Below, one piece after another: positions 1 to 10,527 of a stretch of 64,000 nucleotides of DNA. The position numbers and the translations under genes are program-made. Origin of the DNA: Margaritifera margaritifera (lineage: Eukaryota; Mollusca; Bivalvia; Unionida; Margaritiferidae); the NCBI GenBank assembly GCA_029931535.1, contig JAQPZY010001405.1, forward strand, positions 1-64,000, given 5' to 3'. The notes under the pieces are model-generated. The model saw nothing but the letters and a program-made list of their open reading frames with translations. It ran no database searches and was not told the origin of the DNA. Position 1 is the first letter of the stretch, and each line of letters starts with the position of its first letter.

Positions 1-519
1 TGAAACATTGATAGCCCCACTGGTCTTTGGGAAACTGATGAACCCAGTGCCAAGACTTTTCGAACTGTGTCAAAAAGTTGTCAATGATTCATCGTCCTTG
101 TCGTTGAACATGGGCCCGGTTGATCTGTATTGGTCGTCTGTCTTCAGATCGCCTACTTGTGGGTCCTGAAACGTTCGTTCAGATCTTCACATTCCTTTCT
201 GGACTCTGCTTCGATCCTCAGCCTCTCCATTGCTAACATATGTTCGCGTTCTCTAGATTTTCTTCGGCCTGCAATCTGGCTAATTCCGAGCTCTTTTTCT
301 CGTTCCGCGACCTGTCTGTCTTTCTCTCGTTCCGCAATCTGTCTGTCTTTCTCTCGTTCGCGCTCAGCTGCTGGTCTGTCTTTCTCTCGTTCCGCGGCTA
401 GTTGCTCCTTGTGTCCCTAACACTCCGCTCAACAAATTCAGCTAACTGGGCCTCTCGTAACCTAATTCGTCCTTACCAATCGACTTAAATGCTCTAACGA
501 GTTGTCTGTCTGTCGCCAT
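1..519 (-). pseudogene. gag: gag N-terminal fragment, unit A (cut by window start)
   Basis: This is the 5' part of the family 1 gag gene, beginning at the ATG complement at 517-519 and running off the left edge. It covers the charged, Glu/Arg/Lys-rich coiled-coil segment and the start of the capsid region. Compared with units C and D it has many single-base insertions and small changes, so the frame is broken repeatedly (for example near 85-110, 160-200 and 270-290). It also lacks one T near 411-416 that units C and D have, a lesion shared with unit B. It cannot encode a working Gag. Confidence 0.85.
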
Positions 520-1050
520 CCTGGTCTACTTGTACGGTCACACAATAATTAAGTTACCTACACTCAAGTTTTACTGCCCTACTCTAAAATAGCACACACG
601 TATTTACCCTACTTCTAGTATGGCCCTACTCAATTAAACCAGACTATCCCTTTGCATCAACAATCAATAAACGGGCAGTACACAGCTGGAATTTCTCCCC
701 AAATTCTGCGTAACGCTTACACACTAAACAAGGCGTAATTACTACTGCGGGGTTGGCCTAAATATCTCTTCTCCCAAGAGAATACAAAGGTTATTCCTCA
801 CTTTAACTTCACAATTTTAGAATACGACCCGAAACAGCAAAGGAATTTGCCTCAATCTCTTACAATATTTTCATCACAATATGAAAAGAAATGGCAAGAA
901 AATTGCATGCACAGAATATATATAAAAATAAGCAATGACTCGATTCACTCTGATCGCTATTTCTTGACAAGTACTATCAAAATTATCAATGTTTAGATAC
1001 TTATTCTATTCTATATTTGCTCAGACTCTTTACTCGAATAAAATGTTCTG

Positions 1051-1069
1051 ATCCTCGGACGAGCGCCCA
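1051..1069 (-). promoter_or_regulatory. Primer binding site, unit A
   Basis: Next to the inner edge of LTR1, the plus strand reads as a tRNA 3' end finishing in CCA and resembling tRNA-Pro. A 3-nt spacer separates it from the LTR edge. Minus-strand cDNA synthesis would start here. Confidence 0.6.
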
Positions 1070-1072
1070 CTT

Positions 1073-2176
1073 TGTGGCGTCGGTGGCGGTGGTGGATTAT
1101 CGTTATCTAGAGGATGATCGACCTCGGTGTTATTGGCCCGATCGAGTAAATAATAATATAAATGGAAACTTATAGATGGAATGAATAGAGATCTTAGCAG
1201 ATATATAGAACAGACTAAAACGAGCCCCCCGTATATGAAATATTAACAATTTAATCAATTACATAAACAACTATGATAATGCATTACATTAGGAAGATAC
1301 ACTTCTTTTTGAAATAAAATCATTCCACCGAATTGTAAACACAAATATACTTATATAAATAGCCGATCTGTTTAATTGATAGAAATTAATTCATCATAGC
1401 ATCGAGTGAACAATCGAAGTCATTGGCCTTGTACAGCTTCATAACCTGGTTTTCTCCGGTTCACTTGGTTTCTTCGCTTTCTTCTCACTCTGACTATCTT
1501 GCCTCTGTCGACCCTCAAACTTTGTGTGGGTTAGGTGGATATGTAGGTATGTAGATACGTAGGTACGTGGATACGTCAGTGGATTACGTCAGTGCGTGGA
1601 TAGGTAGGTAGGTGGATGGAGCTATTTCCCCTTGTGCTTTCAAGCCTTGCTCGCTTCTACGGCCAGAATTGTGTCCGTCAACTTTCCAGACATCCGGTCC
1701 CTTGGACAATTGTTTTACGAGATAATTTCTTGCAAATTCAATCTCGGAGTCCCTTATACTCTCACGGAAAAAAACGTAGACTGGCTATAATTTTTCGATG
1801 TGGCATATTAAAACTATGAAATTTCGTGTGGGAAACACGCCCCTTATTTAGCGTAGCCAATCAGGATTAAATATATCTACCAGCCTTTTATAAATAGGCG
1901 CCAAAATTTGCGGTCATCCTGACCCTCTAGATTTCCAAATAATGATTCTGTACAATCTCAACTCTGACATTTTCGATACAAAGATTGAGTTAACCTTTTC
2001 CCTTCCAGTTTCTTTGACTGTTAAATAAACGAATGCTTACATTAAAATCGGTTCCTCTCACAACACAGAGCAGCATATCGATTCAATACGCACCCGGTCC
2101 CCATAAATCTAATTAATTGTTCTCTGTCCAAGTTAATGTTCTCTTTATAGATTGACAGAACTTTGCAACCCTTACA
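1073..2176 (-). repeat. LTR1 of the family 1 array
   Basis: This long terminal repeat of about 1,104 bp is shared between unit A (as its 5' LTR) and unit B (as its 3' LTR). On the sense (minus) strand it begins TGTAAGGG and ends in CA. It is the most divergent LTR of the array, with about 20 extra bases relative to LTR2-4, mostly single-base insertions (for example at 1,080-1,110 and 1,590-1,610). A TATA box lies at about 1,886-1,897. Confidence 0.9.
1886..1897 (-). promoter_or_regulatory. TATA box in LTR1
   Basis: The plus strand ttttataaatag reads CTATTTATAAAA on the sense strand, flanked by GGCGCC and in the same place in every LTR. It is a predicted RNA polymerase II promoter transcribing toward lower coordinates. 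Confidence 0.5.
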
Positions 2177-2180
2177 TAGG

Positions 2181-2201
2181 CCCCAGCCCCCCCCCCCCCC
2201 C
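2181..2201 (-). promoter_or_regulatory. Polypurine tract, unit B
   Basis: A C-run on the plus strand (4 C, then AG, then 15 C) is a G-run on the sense strand just upstream of LTR1. This is the expected site for plus-strand DNA priming. It is interrupted by AG, unlike the pure runs of units C-E. Confidence 0.6.
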
Positions 2202-2262
2202 TTGAAGAGTAAAATCAGGGATTTTTACTCTCCAAATTTTTGGAGATGTAATCTGATTTCAT

Positions 2263-4476
2263 TTACACGTCCTCAGGTGAACCCTTCACCTCAGACGTCC
2301 CTAGTCTACTTAAACAGTCAAGCCCCTACATTCTCGCTCGCCTTAATATACCGTACCTGGACTTGGTACTGCTGTACGAAATAATGACCATCGCCTGCTT
2401 AACCGTCCATTTGTCAACTTAGCTTGAGCTAAATAAGCGAGTGGTTGGTGGTCAGTTTCCAAACTAAATTTTCGTCCATACAAGTAACGTTGGAATTAAG
2501 ATATCCCAAAGATAATTGCCAAGCATTCTTTCTCAGAGACTGAATAATTGCGTTCTGCAGTTGACAATTTCCGACTACTGTATGCAACTGGGAATAAGCT
2601 TCCATCATGCTCTTGCAATAGCACTAGTCCCTAAACCTCTATCACAAGCGTCAGTACGTAAGACAAAATCTTTTGTCACATCAGGCAATTTCACTACTGC
2701 GTCTGACGTCAATCTGTCCTTCAACGTCTGAAATGCTCGTTCACATGCGTCTGTCCATATAAACTTTCGTCGTGGAGCCTTTTTCCGAGTCAAGTCAGTC
2801 AATGGGCTTGCCAGTCCCAAGAAAGATCGAACTTCCGTCTTAGTGGTCGGTCGTTCTGCGTCCCTAAGTTGGTCGACTTTTGAACTATCAGGAGTTAACG
2901 TGTCTTCGCTGAGGGTGTGACCTAGGTAGGTTAGTTTTCTAAACCCTAAATGGCACTAGATGGTCGTGCGGGTCAGTCCCGTTTGTCGAAGTCGCTCTAA
3001 ACGTTTTTCAGCAAAATGATATGATCGTCCCAAGTAGCGGTCGCTAAAAGTAAATCGTCCATGAAGTTTGAAACTCCAGTTCCCCTTAACGGTTCAAGTA
3101 ATTTTCGTATCATACGCGTGAAGACACTTGGCGCATTCTGGACCCCGAATGGCATGACTACCCACTGGTACGTCCCATCTGGAGTGGCAAAGGCAAGTTT
3201 TGCTCTGTCTTCATTTCGAACTGGAATTTGCCAGTATCCCTTAGACAGATCGATTTTCGAGAAATATATCGCGCTGGTCACCCCGACAAATATGGACTCA
3301 GGATCAGGTAACAGTTCTACCTGGAATTCCGTGATCCTGTTTAACTTCCGGTAATCAACACAAAATCGGTGTGTACCATCTTTCTTCTGTACTAACACAA
3401 TAGGAGAGCTATACGCCGACTCAGTTGGTTCTATAACTCCCAAGCCTATCATAGCTTGAATTTCATTTCGGACAGTTTCTAATTTCGCATAGGGTAGCGG
3501 ATATGGTTTCAGCTTCAGTGGCTTCTCATCCAGTAGCTTCAAAGTGAACTCCTCCAACTCCGTCTTGCCAGGTCGTTCTGTCAAGACGCTGGAATAGTCT
3601 TGGAGTAACGACTCCACTTCCTTACGTTGCTCTGAAGTTAACGTCTCGTCACAGACAACGTCGACGTAGGTTTCTTCCCTCGTCAAAGGACAACTAGGGA
3701 GTACTTCCGCCTCCCCTCCGTTGTCGTCGGGTTCTTCAGTCACAACTGTAGCAACCACGAACTCTGTGGGTGTCTCCCTTTCGCGGTAACGCTTCAGGAG
3801 ATTTACGTGGTACAGCTTCTCCTTGTCTCCTACCCGGATACGGTAGTTCTGCCCACCCTTTTTCTCCGTTACCACGAATGGTCCCCTCCATGAGACTTGA
3901 AGTTTGTTGTGCTCTAACGGCAGCAACAACAACACCTTGTCACCCACCTCGAAGTGACGTTCCTTCGTCCGTTTATTGTAATATTTGGCTTGACGCCCCC
4001 TTGCGTCGCGGAGATTCTCCTGAGCCGATTTAGAAACCTCTTCCAGCTTGTTGCGGAGATCAACAACATATTGGTATGTTGTCCGCACTTCCTCGGATGC
4101 TTGTTCATCCGTCCACAACTGCTTTAATACAGCCATGGGTCCCCTAACTGTCCTACCATAGACTAATTCGAAAGGTGAAAAAACCCAAACTAGCCTGTGG
4201 TACTTCTCGATACGCAAAAAGTATCGCGGGAAGGTATCGATCCCAATCCCTGGGTCGACCTTCACAGAGCTTCTTCAGAGCCTGTTTCAATGTTCCATTG
4301 AAACGCTCCACCAAACCGTTACACTGCGGGTGATACGGGGTAGTTGTCAGGTGTCTAATGGACAGTAATCTGTTTACCTCTTCCATCACCTGGCTCACAA
4401 ACTGCGTCCCCTGGTCAGTTAGTATCTCCTCAGGGACACCAACTCTCGACCACACTCCTAACAAGGCCTCAGCCAC
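2263..4476 (-). pseudogene. pol: Integrase C-terminal half, RT and RNase H, unit B (broken)
   Basis: This is the unit B copy of the second pol reading frame. It has the integrase second Asp and Glu, a GPY/F-like module, reverse transcriptase with an FMDD active-site box, and RNase H. It carries the lesions common to the whole array (frameshift entering at about 4,480-4,490, TAA near 2,495). It also has private indels, including an extra A near 4,180, changes near 2,950-3,000 that separate RT from its C-terminal part, and insertions near 2,630 and 2,765. The open stretches are only about 70-420 codons, so it is not functional. Confidence 0.85.
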
Positions 4477-6610
4477 TGTGACTGAGTCAATGTTTTCAAA
4501 GCAACAGCCTCCGGGTATCGGGTGGCGTAATCGACTATCGTTAGTATATAACGATTACCGCTTTCTGCCGCCGGCTTTATCGGACCTACTAGGTCCATCG
4601 CCACCCTCGAGAAAGGTTCGTCAATCAGTGGGGTTGTTCCTAGTGGCACTGGGCGATGGGAGGTTTTAGGTGCCACTCGCTGGCACTTGTCACACGACAA
4701 ACAAAATCTCCGAACATCCCCATACACACCTGGCCAGTAGAACTCCCTCACTAGCCTATCTCTGGTCTTCGCCACGCCCATGTGGCTTCCAAGTAGACCC
4801 TCATGTGCCAGCCTAAGCACTTCTGCTCGCTTCGCTATGGGCACAACAACTTGTTTAAACGTATCGGTCCCTTTCCTGGCGTACCGGTACAAAATACCGC
4901 GTTTCGTCGCGAACTTCACCTCGCCGTCTGGCAATTTCCGTATGGACCCATCCTTTGCGTACCCGCGTGCCTTGTTGAGAGACAAATCTTCCTCTTGAAG
5001 TTTCCCCAACTCGCCAGGTAGCAAATTGTCTATGGGCGAAGCCGTGGGTCTTAGCGGCTTCGACCCTGGCCTTCGCTTCATAGCCCTCGTCTCAACGGAC
5101 CCCACGTGTACAGGTGTACACGTCATAGGGTTAGGCTGTGGCAACACATACCTACACCCTAATATTACGTCATGTCACAGTCCCGACAAACACGCTGCTT
5201 GAATTCGTCCCTTTACATACGGCGAATCAAGATCAATGCTAACGACCGGGAGCGAATCTTTCGTCCGGTTAGCAAACTGGACTTCCACCGTCTCGCCTGT
5301 GTAATCTCCAGGCTTGACATATATACTATCTACCAAGGCCGGATAACTACAGCCGGTATCATACAGCACGGTGGCCATCTCACCATTAACCGTAGCTACC
5401 GCTGTGTTAGTCAACTCCACTGTTTTCTGTTTCTTAACAGTGTTCGGAGTTACCGAATTAATCGTTGTCGGACGATACTTCCTACAATCCTTAACGACAT
5501 GGCCTGGTCTGTTGCAGCCGTAACACACCGGCTCACCTTTCCTCCCAGTGGTATCCTTCTCTGCCCCCTGAGTCTTCCCCGACCCACGGAAATGTTCTCG
5601 GCTGGGATTTCCGGCCCCTGGCCTCCCACCATTCTGACCATTCCGCCTTTGGGGTACCACCTCAGTGGTCTTTCTATGCTCACCGATGCCAGGTCGGTCC
5701 CTGCCACCCCAGGTGGTTGGACGCGAGTGCGCGCTCTCGTAGCGCTCTGCCATCACGCTTATATCATCCAAGGTTGAGAATTCACGCTCCGCTAAGAACA
5801 CTATTAAGTCTTTTCTGTAGGTACTTAAGACGTGCTCTTTCAAAATTTCCTCGCGAATGCCTTCATACGTTAGCGCGGTACCAGTCATTTTCATCCATTT
5901 ATCAAAAATTACGCGTACGCGGCTATGAAATTGCGCGTGCGTTTCGGTAGCTCTCTTCGACGATTCTCTGAAGAGTTTCCGAAACGTTCCCGCCGACAGC
6001 TCATAGTGCCGTAGTAGCGCTTTCTTCAGAGCGTCGTAGTCGTCTACCTCGTTCGGTGTCATATTATGGTAGACGTCTTTCGCGGCTCCCCGTAAGAATG
6101 CTGAAACATTGATAGCCCACTGGTCTTTGGGAAGCTGATGAACCAGTGCCAACTTTTCGAACTGTGTCAAAAAGTTGTCAATGATTTCGTCCTTGTCGTT
6201 GAACATGGGCATGGTGATCTGTATTGGTCGTCTGTCTTCAGATCGCCTACTTGTGGGTCCTGAACGTTCGTTCAGATCTTCACTCCTTTTGGACTCTGCT
6301 TCGATCCTCAGCCTCTCCATTGCTAACATATGTTCGCGTTCTCTAGATTTTTCTTCGGCCTGCAATCTGGCTAATTCGAGCTCTTTTTCTCGTTCCGCGA
6401 CCTGTCTGTCTTTCTCTCGTTCCGCAATCTGTCTGTCTTTCTCTCGTTCGCGCTCAGCTGCTTGTCTGTCTTTCTCTCGTTCCGCGGCTAGTTGCTCCTT
6501 GTGTCCCTAACACTCCGCTCAACAAATTCAGCTAACTGGGCCCCTTCGTAACCTAATTCGTCCTTACCAATCGACTTAAATTCTCTAACGAGTTGTCTGT
6601 CTGTCGCCAT
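4458..6610 (-). pseudogene. gag-pro: Gag-protease-integrase N-terminal half, unit B (broken)
   Basis: This aligns with the intact 717-codon frame of units C and D but is interrupted. It lacks a T near 6,505 within the N-terminal coiled-coil region, which shifts the frame. It also has a TGA near 5,173-5,175, where the other units read a Ser codon, just after the protease. Remaining open blocks are 5,175-6,365 (capsid, CCHC knuckle, protease DTG) and 4,458-5,147 (integrase HHCC and first core Asp). A secondary change near the protease site (Ile in place of Arg a few residues after DTG) is shared with unit E. Confidence 0.87.
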
Positions 6611-7139
6611 CCTGGTCTACTTGTACGGTCACACAATAATTAAGTTACCTACACTCAAGTTTTACTGCCCTACTCTAAAATAGCCCCACACGTATTTACC
6701 CTACTTCTAGTATGGCCCTACTCAATTAAACCAGACTATCCTTTGCATCAACAATCAATAAACGGGCAGTACACAGCTGGAATTTCTCCCCAAATTCTGC
6801 GTAACGCTTACACACTAAACAAGGCGTAATTACTACTGCGGGGTTGGCCTAAATATCTCTTCTCCCAAGAGAATACAAAGGTAATTCCTCACTTTAACTT
6901 CACAATTTTAGAATACGACCCGAAACAGCAAAGGAATTTGCCTCAATCTCTTACAATATTTTCATCACAATATGAAAAGAAATGGCAAGAAAATTGCATG
7001 CACAGAATATATAAAAATAAGCAATGACTCGATTCACTCTGATCGCTATTTCTTGACAAGTACTATCAAAATTATCAATGTTTAGATACTTATTCTATTC
7101 TATATTTGCTCAGACTCTTTACTCGAATAAAATGTTCTG

Positions 7140-7158
7140 ATCCTCGGACGAGCGCCCA
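7140..7158 (-). promoter_or_regulatory. Primer binding site, unit B
   Basis: The same 19-base tRNA-Pro-like CCA-ended motif as in the other units, 3 nt from the edge of LTR2. Confidence 0.6.
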
Positions 7159-7161
7159 CTT

Positions 7162-8242
7162 TGTGGCGTGGTGGCGGTGGTGGTTATCGTTATCTAGAGG
7201 ATGATCGACCTCGGTGTTATTGCCCGGATCGAGTAAATAATAATATAAATTGGGAAACTTATAGATGGAATGAATAGAGATCTTAGCAGATATATAGAAC
7301 AGACTAAAACGAGCCCCCGTATATGAAATATAACAATTTAATCAATTACATAAACAACTATGATAATGCATTACATTAGGAAGATACACTTCTTTTGAAA
7401 TAAATCATTCACCGAATTGTAAACACAAATATACTTATATAAATAGCCGATCTGTTTAAATGATAGAATTAATTCATCATAGCATCGAGTGAACAATCGA
7501 AGTCATTGCCTTGTACAGCTTCATAACCTGGTTTTCTCCGGTTCACTTGGTTTCTTCGCTTTCTTCTCACTCTGACTATCTTGCCTCTGTCGACCCTCAA
7601 ACTTTGTGTGGGTAGGTGGATATGTAGGTATGTAGATACGTAGGTACGTGGATACGTCAGTGGATTACGTAGGTAGGTGGATGGAGCTATTTCCCCTTGT
7701 GCTTTCAAGCCTTGCTCGCTTCTACGGCCAGAATTGTGTCCGTCAACTTTCGAGACATCCGGTCCCTTGGACAATTGTTTTACGAGATAATTTCTTGCAA
7801 ATTCAATCTCGGAGTCCCTTATACTCTCACGGAAAAAAACGTAGACTGGCTAAATTTTTCGATGTGGCATATTAAAACTATGAAATTTCGTGTGGGAAAC
7901 ACGCCCCTTATTTAGCGTAGCCAATCAGGATTAAATATATCTACCGCCTTTTATAAATAGGCGCCAAAATTTGCGGTCATCCTGACCCTCTAGATTTCCA
8001 AATAAATGATTCTGGACAATCTCAACTCTGACATTTTCGATACAAAGATTGAGTTAACCCTTTTCCCTTCCAGTTTCTTTGACTGTTAAATAAACGAATG
8101 CTTAATTAAAAATCGGTTCCTCTCACAACACAGACCGCAGCATATCGATTCAATACGCACCCTGTCCCCATAAATCTAATTAATTGTTCTCTGTCCAAGT
8201 TAATGTTCTCTTTATAGATTGACAGAAATTTGCACCCTTACA
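7162..8242 (-). repeat. LTR2 of the family 1 array
   Basis: This 1,081-bp LTR is bounded by TG at 7,162 and CA at 8,242 on the plus strand. It is the 5' LTR of unit B and the 3' LTR of unit C. By eye it differs from LTR3 at only a few bases (for example tttcgagac here versus tttccagac). A short degenerate GTAGGTA/GTAGATA-type repeat lies at about 7,610-7,680, and a 101-codon sense-strand ORF at 7,469-7,774. Confidence 0.93.
7949..7960 (-). promoter_or_regulatory. TATA box in LTR2
   Basis: CTATTTATAAAA on the sense strand, at the position conserved in every LTR of the array. Transcription would run leftward into unit B. Confidence 0.5.
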
Positions 8243-8246
8243 TAGG

Positions 8247-8262
8247 CCCCCCCCCCCCCCCC
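8247..8262 (-). promoter_or_regulatory. Polypurine tract, unit C
   Basis: A run of 16 C on the plus strand (16 G on the sense strand) lies four bases from the LTR2 edge and about 60 bases downstream of the RNase H stop. Confidence 0.6.
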
Positions 8263-8322
8263 TTGAAGAGTAAAATCAGGGATTTTTACTCTCCAAATTT
8301 TTGGAGATGTAATCTGATTCAT

Positions 8323-8538
8323 TTACACGTCCTCAGGTGAACCCTTCACCTCAGACGTCCCTAGTCTACTTAAACAGTCAGCCCCTACATTCTCGCTGCC
8401 CTTAATATACCGTACCTGGACTTGGTACTGCTGTAGAAATAATGACCATCGCATTAACCGTCCATTTGTCAACTTAGCTTGAGCTAAATAAGCGAGTGGT
8501 TGGTGGTCAGTTTCCAAAACAAATTTTCGTCCATACAA
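8323..8538 (-). pseudogene. pol: RNase H C-terminal remnant, unit C
   Basis: These 71 codons continue RNase H in the same frame as the upstream pol ORF, after the TAA at 8,551-8,553. They contain the conserved ETDHQPL block with the third catalytic Asp, and end in the DCLSRLG block that closes RNase H. With the TAA in place they would not be translated as part of pol. The Met that opens this stretch is simply the next Met codon, so an independent protein is unlikely. Confidence 0.85.
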
Positions 8539-8550
8539 GTAACGTTGGAA

Positions 8551-10527
8551 TTAAGATATCCCAAAGATAATTGCCAAGCATTCTTTCTCAGAGACTGAAT
8601 AAATGCGTTCTGCAGTTGACAATTTCCGACTACTGTATGCAACTGGGAATAAGTTTCCATCATGCTCTTGCAATAGCACAGTCCCTAAACCTCTATCACA
8701 AGCGTCAGTACGTAAGACAAAATCTTTTGTCACATCAGGCAATTTCACTACTGCGTCTGACGTCAATCTGTCCTTCAACGTCTGAAATGCTCGTTCACAT
8801 GCGTCTGTCCATATAACTTTCGTCGGAGCCTTTTTCCGAGTCAAGTCAGTCAATGGGCTTGCCAGTCCCAAGAAAGATCGAACTTCCGTCTTAGTGGTCG
8901 GTCGTTCTGCGTCCCTAAGTTGGTCGACTTTTGAACTATCAGGAGTTAACGTGTCTTCGCTGAGGGTGTGACCTAGGTAGGTTAGTTTTCTAAACCCTAA
9001 ATGGCACTTAGATGGTCGTGCGGTCAGTCCCGTTTGTCGAAGTCGCTCTAAAACGTTTTTCAGCAAAATGATATGATCGTCCCAAGTAGCGGTCGCTAAA
9101 AGTAAATCGTCCATGAAGTTTGAAACTCCAGTTCCCCTTAACGGTTCAAGTAATTTTCGTATCATACGCGTGAAGACACTTGGCGCATTCTGGACCCCGA
9201 ATGGCATGACTACCCACTGGTACGTCCCATCTGGAGTGGTAAAGGCAAGTTTTGCTCTGTCTTCATTTCGAACTGGAATTTGCCAGTATCCCTTAGACAG
9301 ATCGATTTTCGAGAAATATATCGCGCTGGTCACCCCGACAAATATGGACTCAGGATCAGGTAACAGTTCTACCTGGAATTCCGTGATCCTGTTTAACTTC
9401 CGGTAATCAACACAAAATCGGTGTGTACCATCTTTCTTCTGTACTAACACAACAGGAGAGCTATACGCCGACTCAGTTGGTTCTATAACTCCCAAGCCTA
9501 TCATAGCTTGAATTTCATTTCGGACAGTTTCTAATTTCGCATAGGGTAGCGGATATGGTTTCAGCTTCAGTGGCTTCTCATCCAGTAGCTTCAAAGTGAA
9601 CTCCTCCAACTCCGTCTTGCCAGGTCGTTCTGTCAAGACGCTGGAATAGTCTTGGAGTAACGACTCCACTTCCTTACGTTGCTCTGAAGTTAACGTCTCG
9701 TCACAGACAACGTCGACGTAGGTTTCTTCCCTCGTCAAAGGACAACTAGGGAGTACTTCCGCCTCCCCTCCGTTGTCGTCGGGTTCTTCAGTCACAACTG
9801 TAGCAACCACGAACTCTGTGGGTGTCTCCCTTTCGCGGTAACGCTTCAGGAGATTTACGTGGTACAGCTTCTCCTTGTCTCCTACCCGGATACGGTAGTT
9901 CTGCCCACCCTTTTTCTCCGTTACCACGAATGGTCCCCTCCATGAGACTTGAAGTTTGTTGTGCTCTAACGGCAGCAACAACAACACCTTGTCACCCACC
10001 TCGAAGTGACGTTCCTTCGTCCGTTTATTGTAATATTTGGCTTGACGCCCCCTTGCGTCGCGGAGATTCTCCTGAGCCGATTTAGAAACCTCTTCCAGCT
10101 TGTTGCGGAGATCAACAACATATTGGTATGTTGTCCGCACTTCCTCGGATGCTTGTTCATCCGTCCACAACTGCTTTAATACAGCCATGGGTCCCCTAAC
10201 TGTCCTACCATAGACTAATTCGAAAGGTGAAAAACCCAAACTAGCCTGTGGTACTTCTCGATACGCAAAAAGTATCGCGGGAAGGTATCGATCCCAATCC
10301 CTGGGTCGACCTTCACAGAGCTTCTTCAGAGCCTGTTTCAATGTTCCATTGAAACGCTCCACCAAACCGTTACACTGCGGGTGATACGGGGTAGTTGTCA
10401 GGTGTCTAATGGACAGTAATCTGTTTACCTCTTCCATCACCTGGCTCACAAACTGCGTCCCCTGGTCAGTTAGTATCTCCTCAGGGACACCAACTCTCGA
10501 CCACACTCCTAACAAGGCCTCAGCCAC
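8551..10527 (-). CDS. pol: Integrase C-terminal half - reverse transcriptase - RNase H, unit C
   Basis: This 658-codon frame begins inside the integrase core. The second core Asp (TDQGTQF, residue 21) and the Glu (GLVERFN, residue 57) have canonical D-35-E spacing. A GPY/F-like module follows at about residues 195-235. RT then covers about 320-530, with KIDLSKGYWQIP and an active-site box FMDD (471-474) in place of the usual Y-x-D-D. A connection and RNase H follow, with TDAC and EKECLAI. It overlaps the upstream frame by 19 bases in the -1 frame and begins mid-domain, so its Met is not a natural start. A TAA at 8,551-8,553 cuts off the RNase H end. The protein would copy element RNA into DNA. 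In this form it probably cannot be made as a working enzyme. Confidence 0.88.
   Translation of the reverse strand: MAEALLGVWSRVGVPEEILTDQGTQFVSQVMEEVNRLLSIRHLTTTPYHPQCNGLVERFNGTLKQALKKLCEGRPRDWDRYLPAILFAYREVPQASLGFSPFELVYGRTVRGPMAVLKQLWTDEQASEEVRTTYQYVVDLRNKLEEVSKSAQENLRDARGRQAKYYNKRTKERHFEVGDKVLLLLPLEHNKLQVSWRGPFVVTEKKGGQNYRIRVGDKEKLYHVNLLKRYRERETPTEFVVATVVTEEPDDNGGEAEVLPSCPLTREETYVDVVCDETLTSEQRKEVESLLQDYSSVLTERPGKTELEEFTLKLLDEKPLKLKPYPLPYAKLETVRNEIQAMIGLGVIEPTESAYSSPVVLVQKKDGTHRFCVDYRKLNRITEFQVELLPDPESIFVGVTSAIYFSKIDLSKGYWQIPVRNEDRAKLAFTTPDGTYQWVVMPFGVQNAPSVFTRMIRKLLEPLRGTGVSNFMDDLLLATATWDDHIILLKNVLERLRQTGLTARPSKCHLGFRKLTYLGHTLSEDTLTPDSSKVDQLRDAERPTTKTEVRSFLGLASPLTDLTRKKAPTKVIWTDACERAFQTLKDRLTSDAVVKLPDVTKDFVLRTDACDRGLGTVLLQEHDGNLFPVAYSSRKLSTAERIYSVSEKECLAIIFGIS

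Noticed and set aside
7648..7915. Plus-strand ORFs of 75 and 72 codons inside the LTRs (also near 13,700 and 19,750)
   Set aside because: They are antisense to the LTR transcript, overlap each other, and are repeated only because the LTR is repeated.
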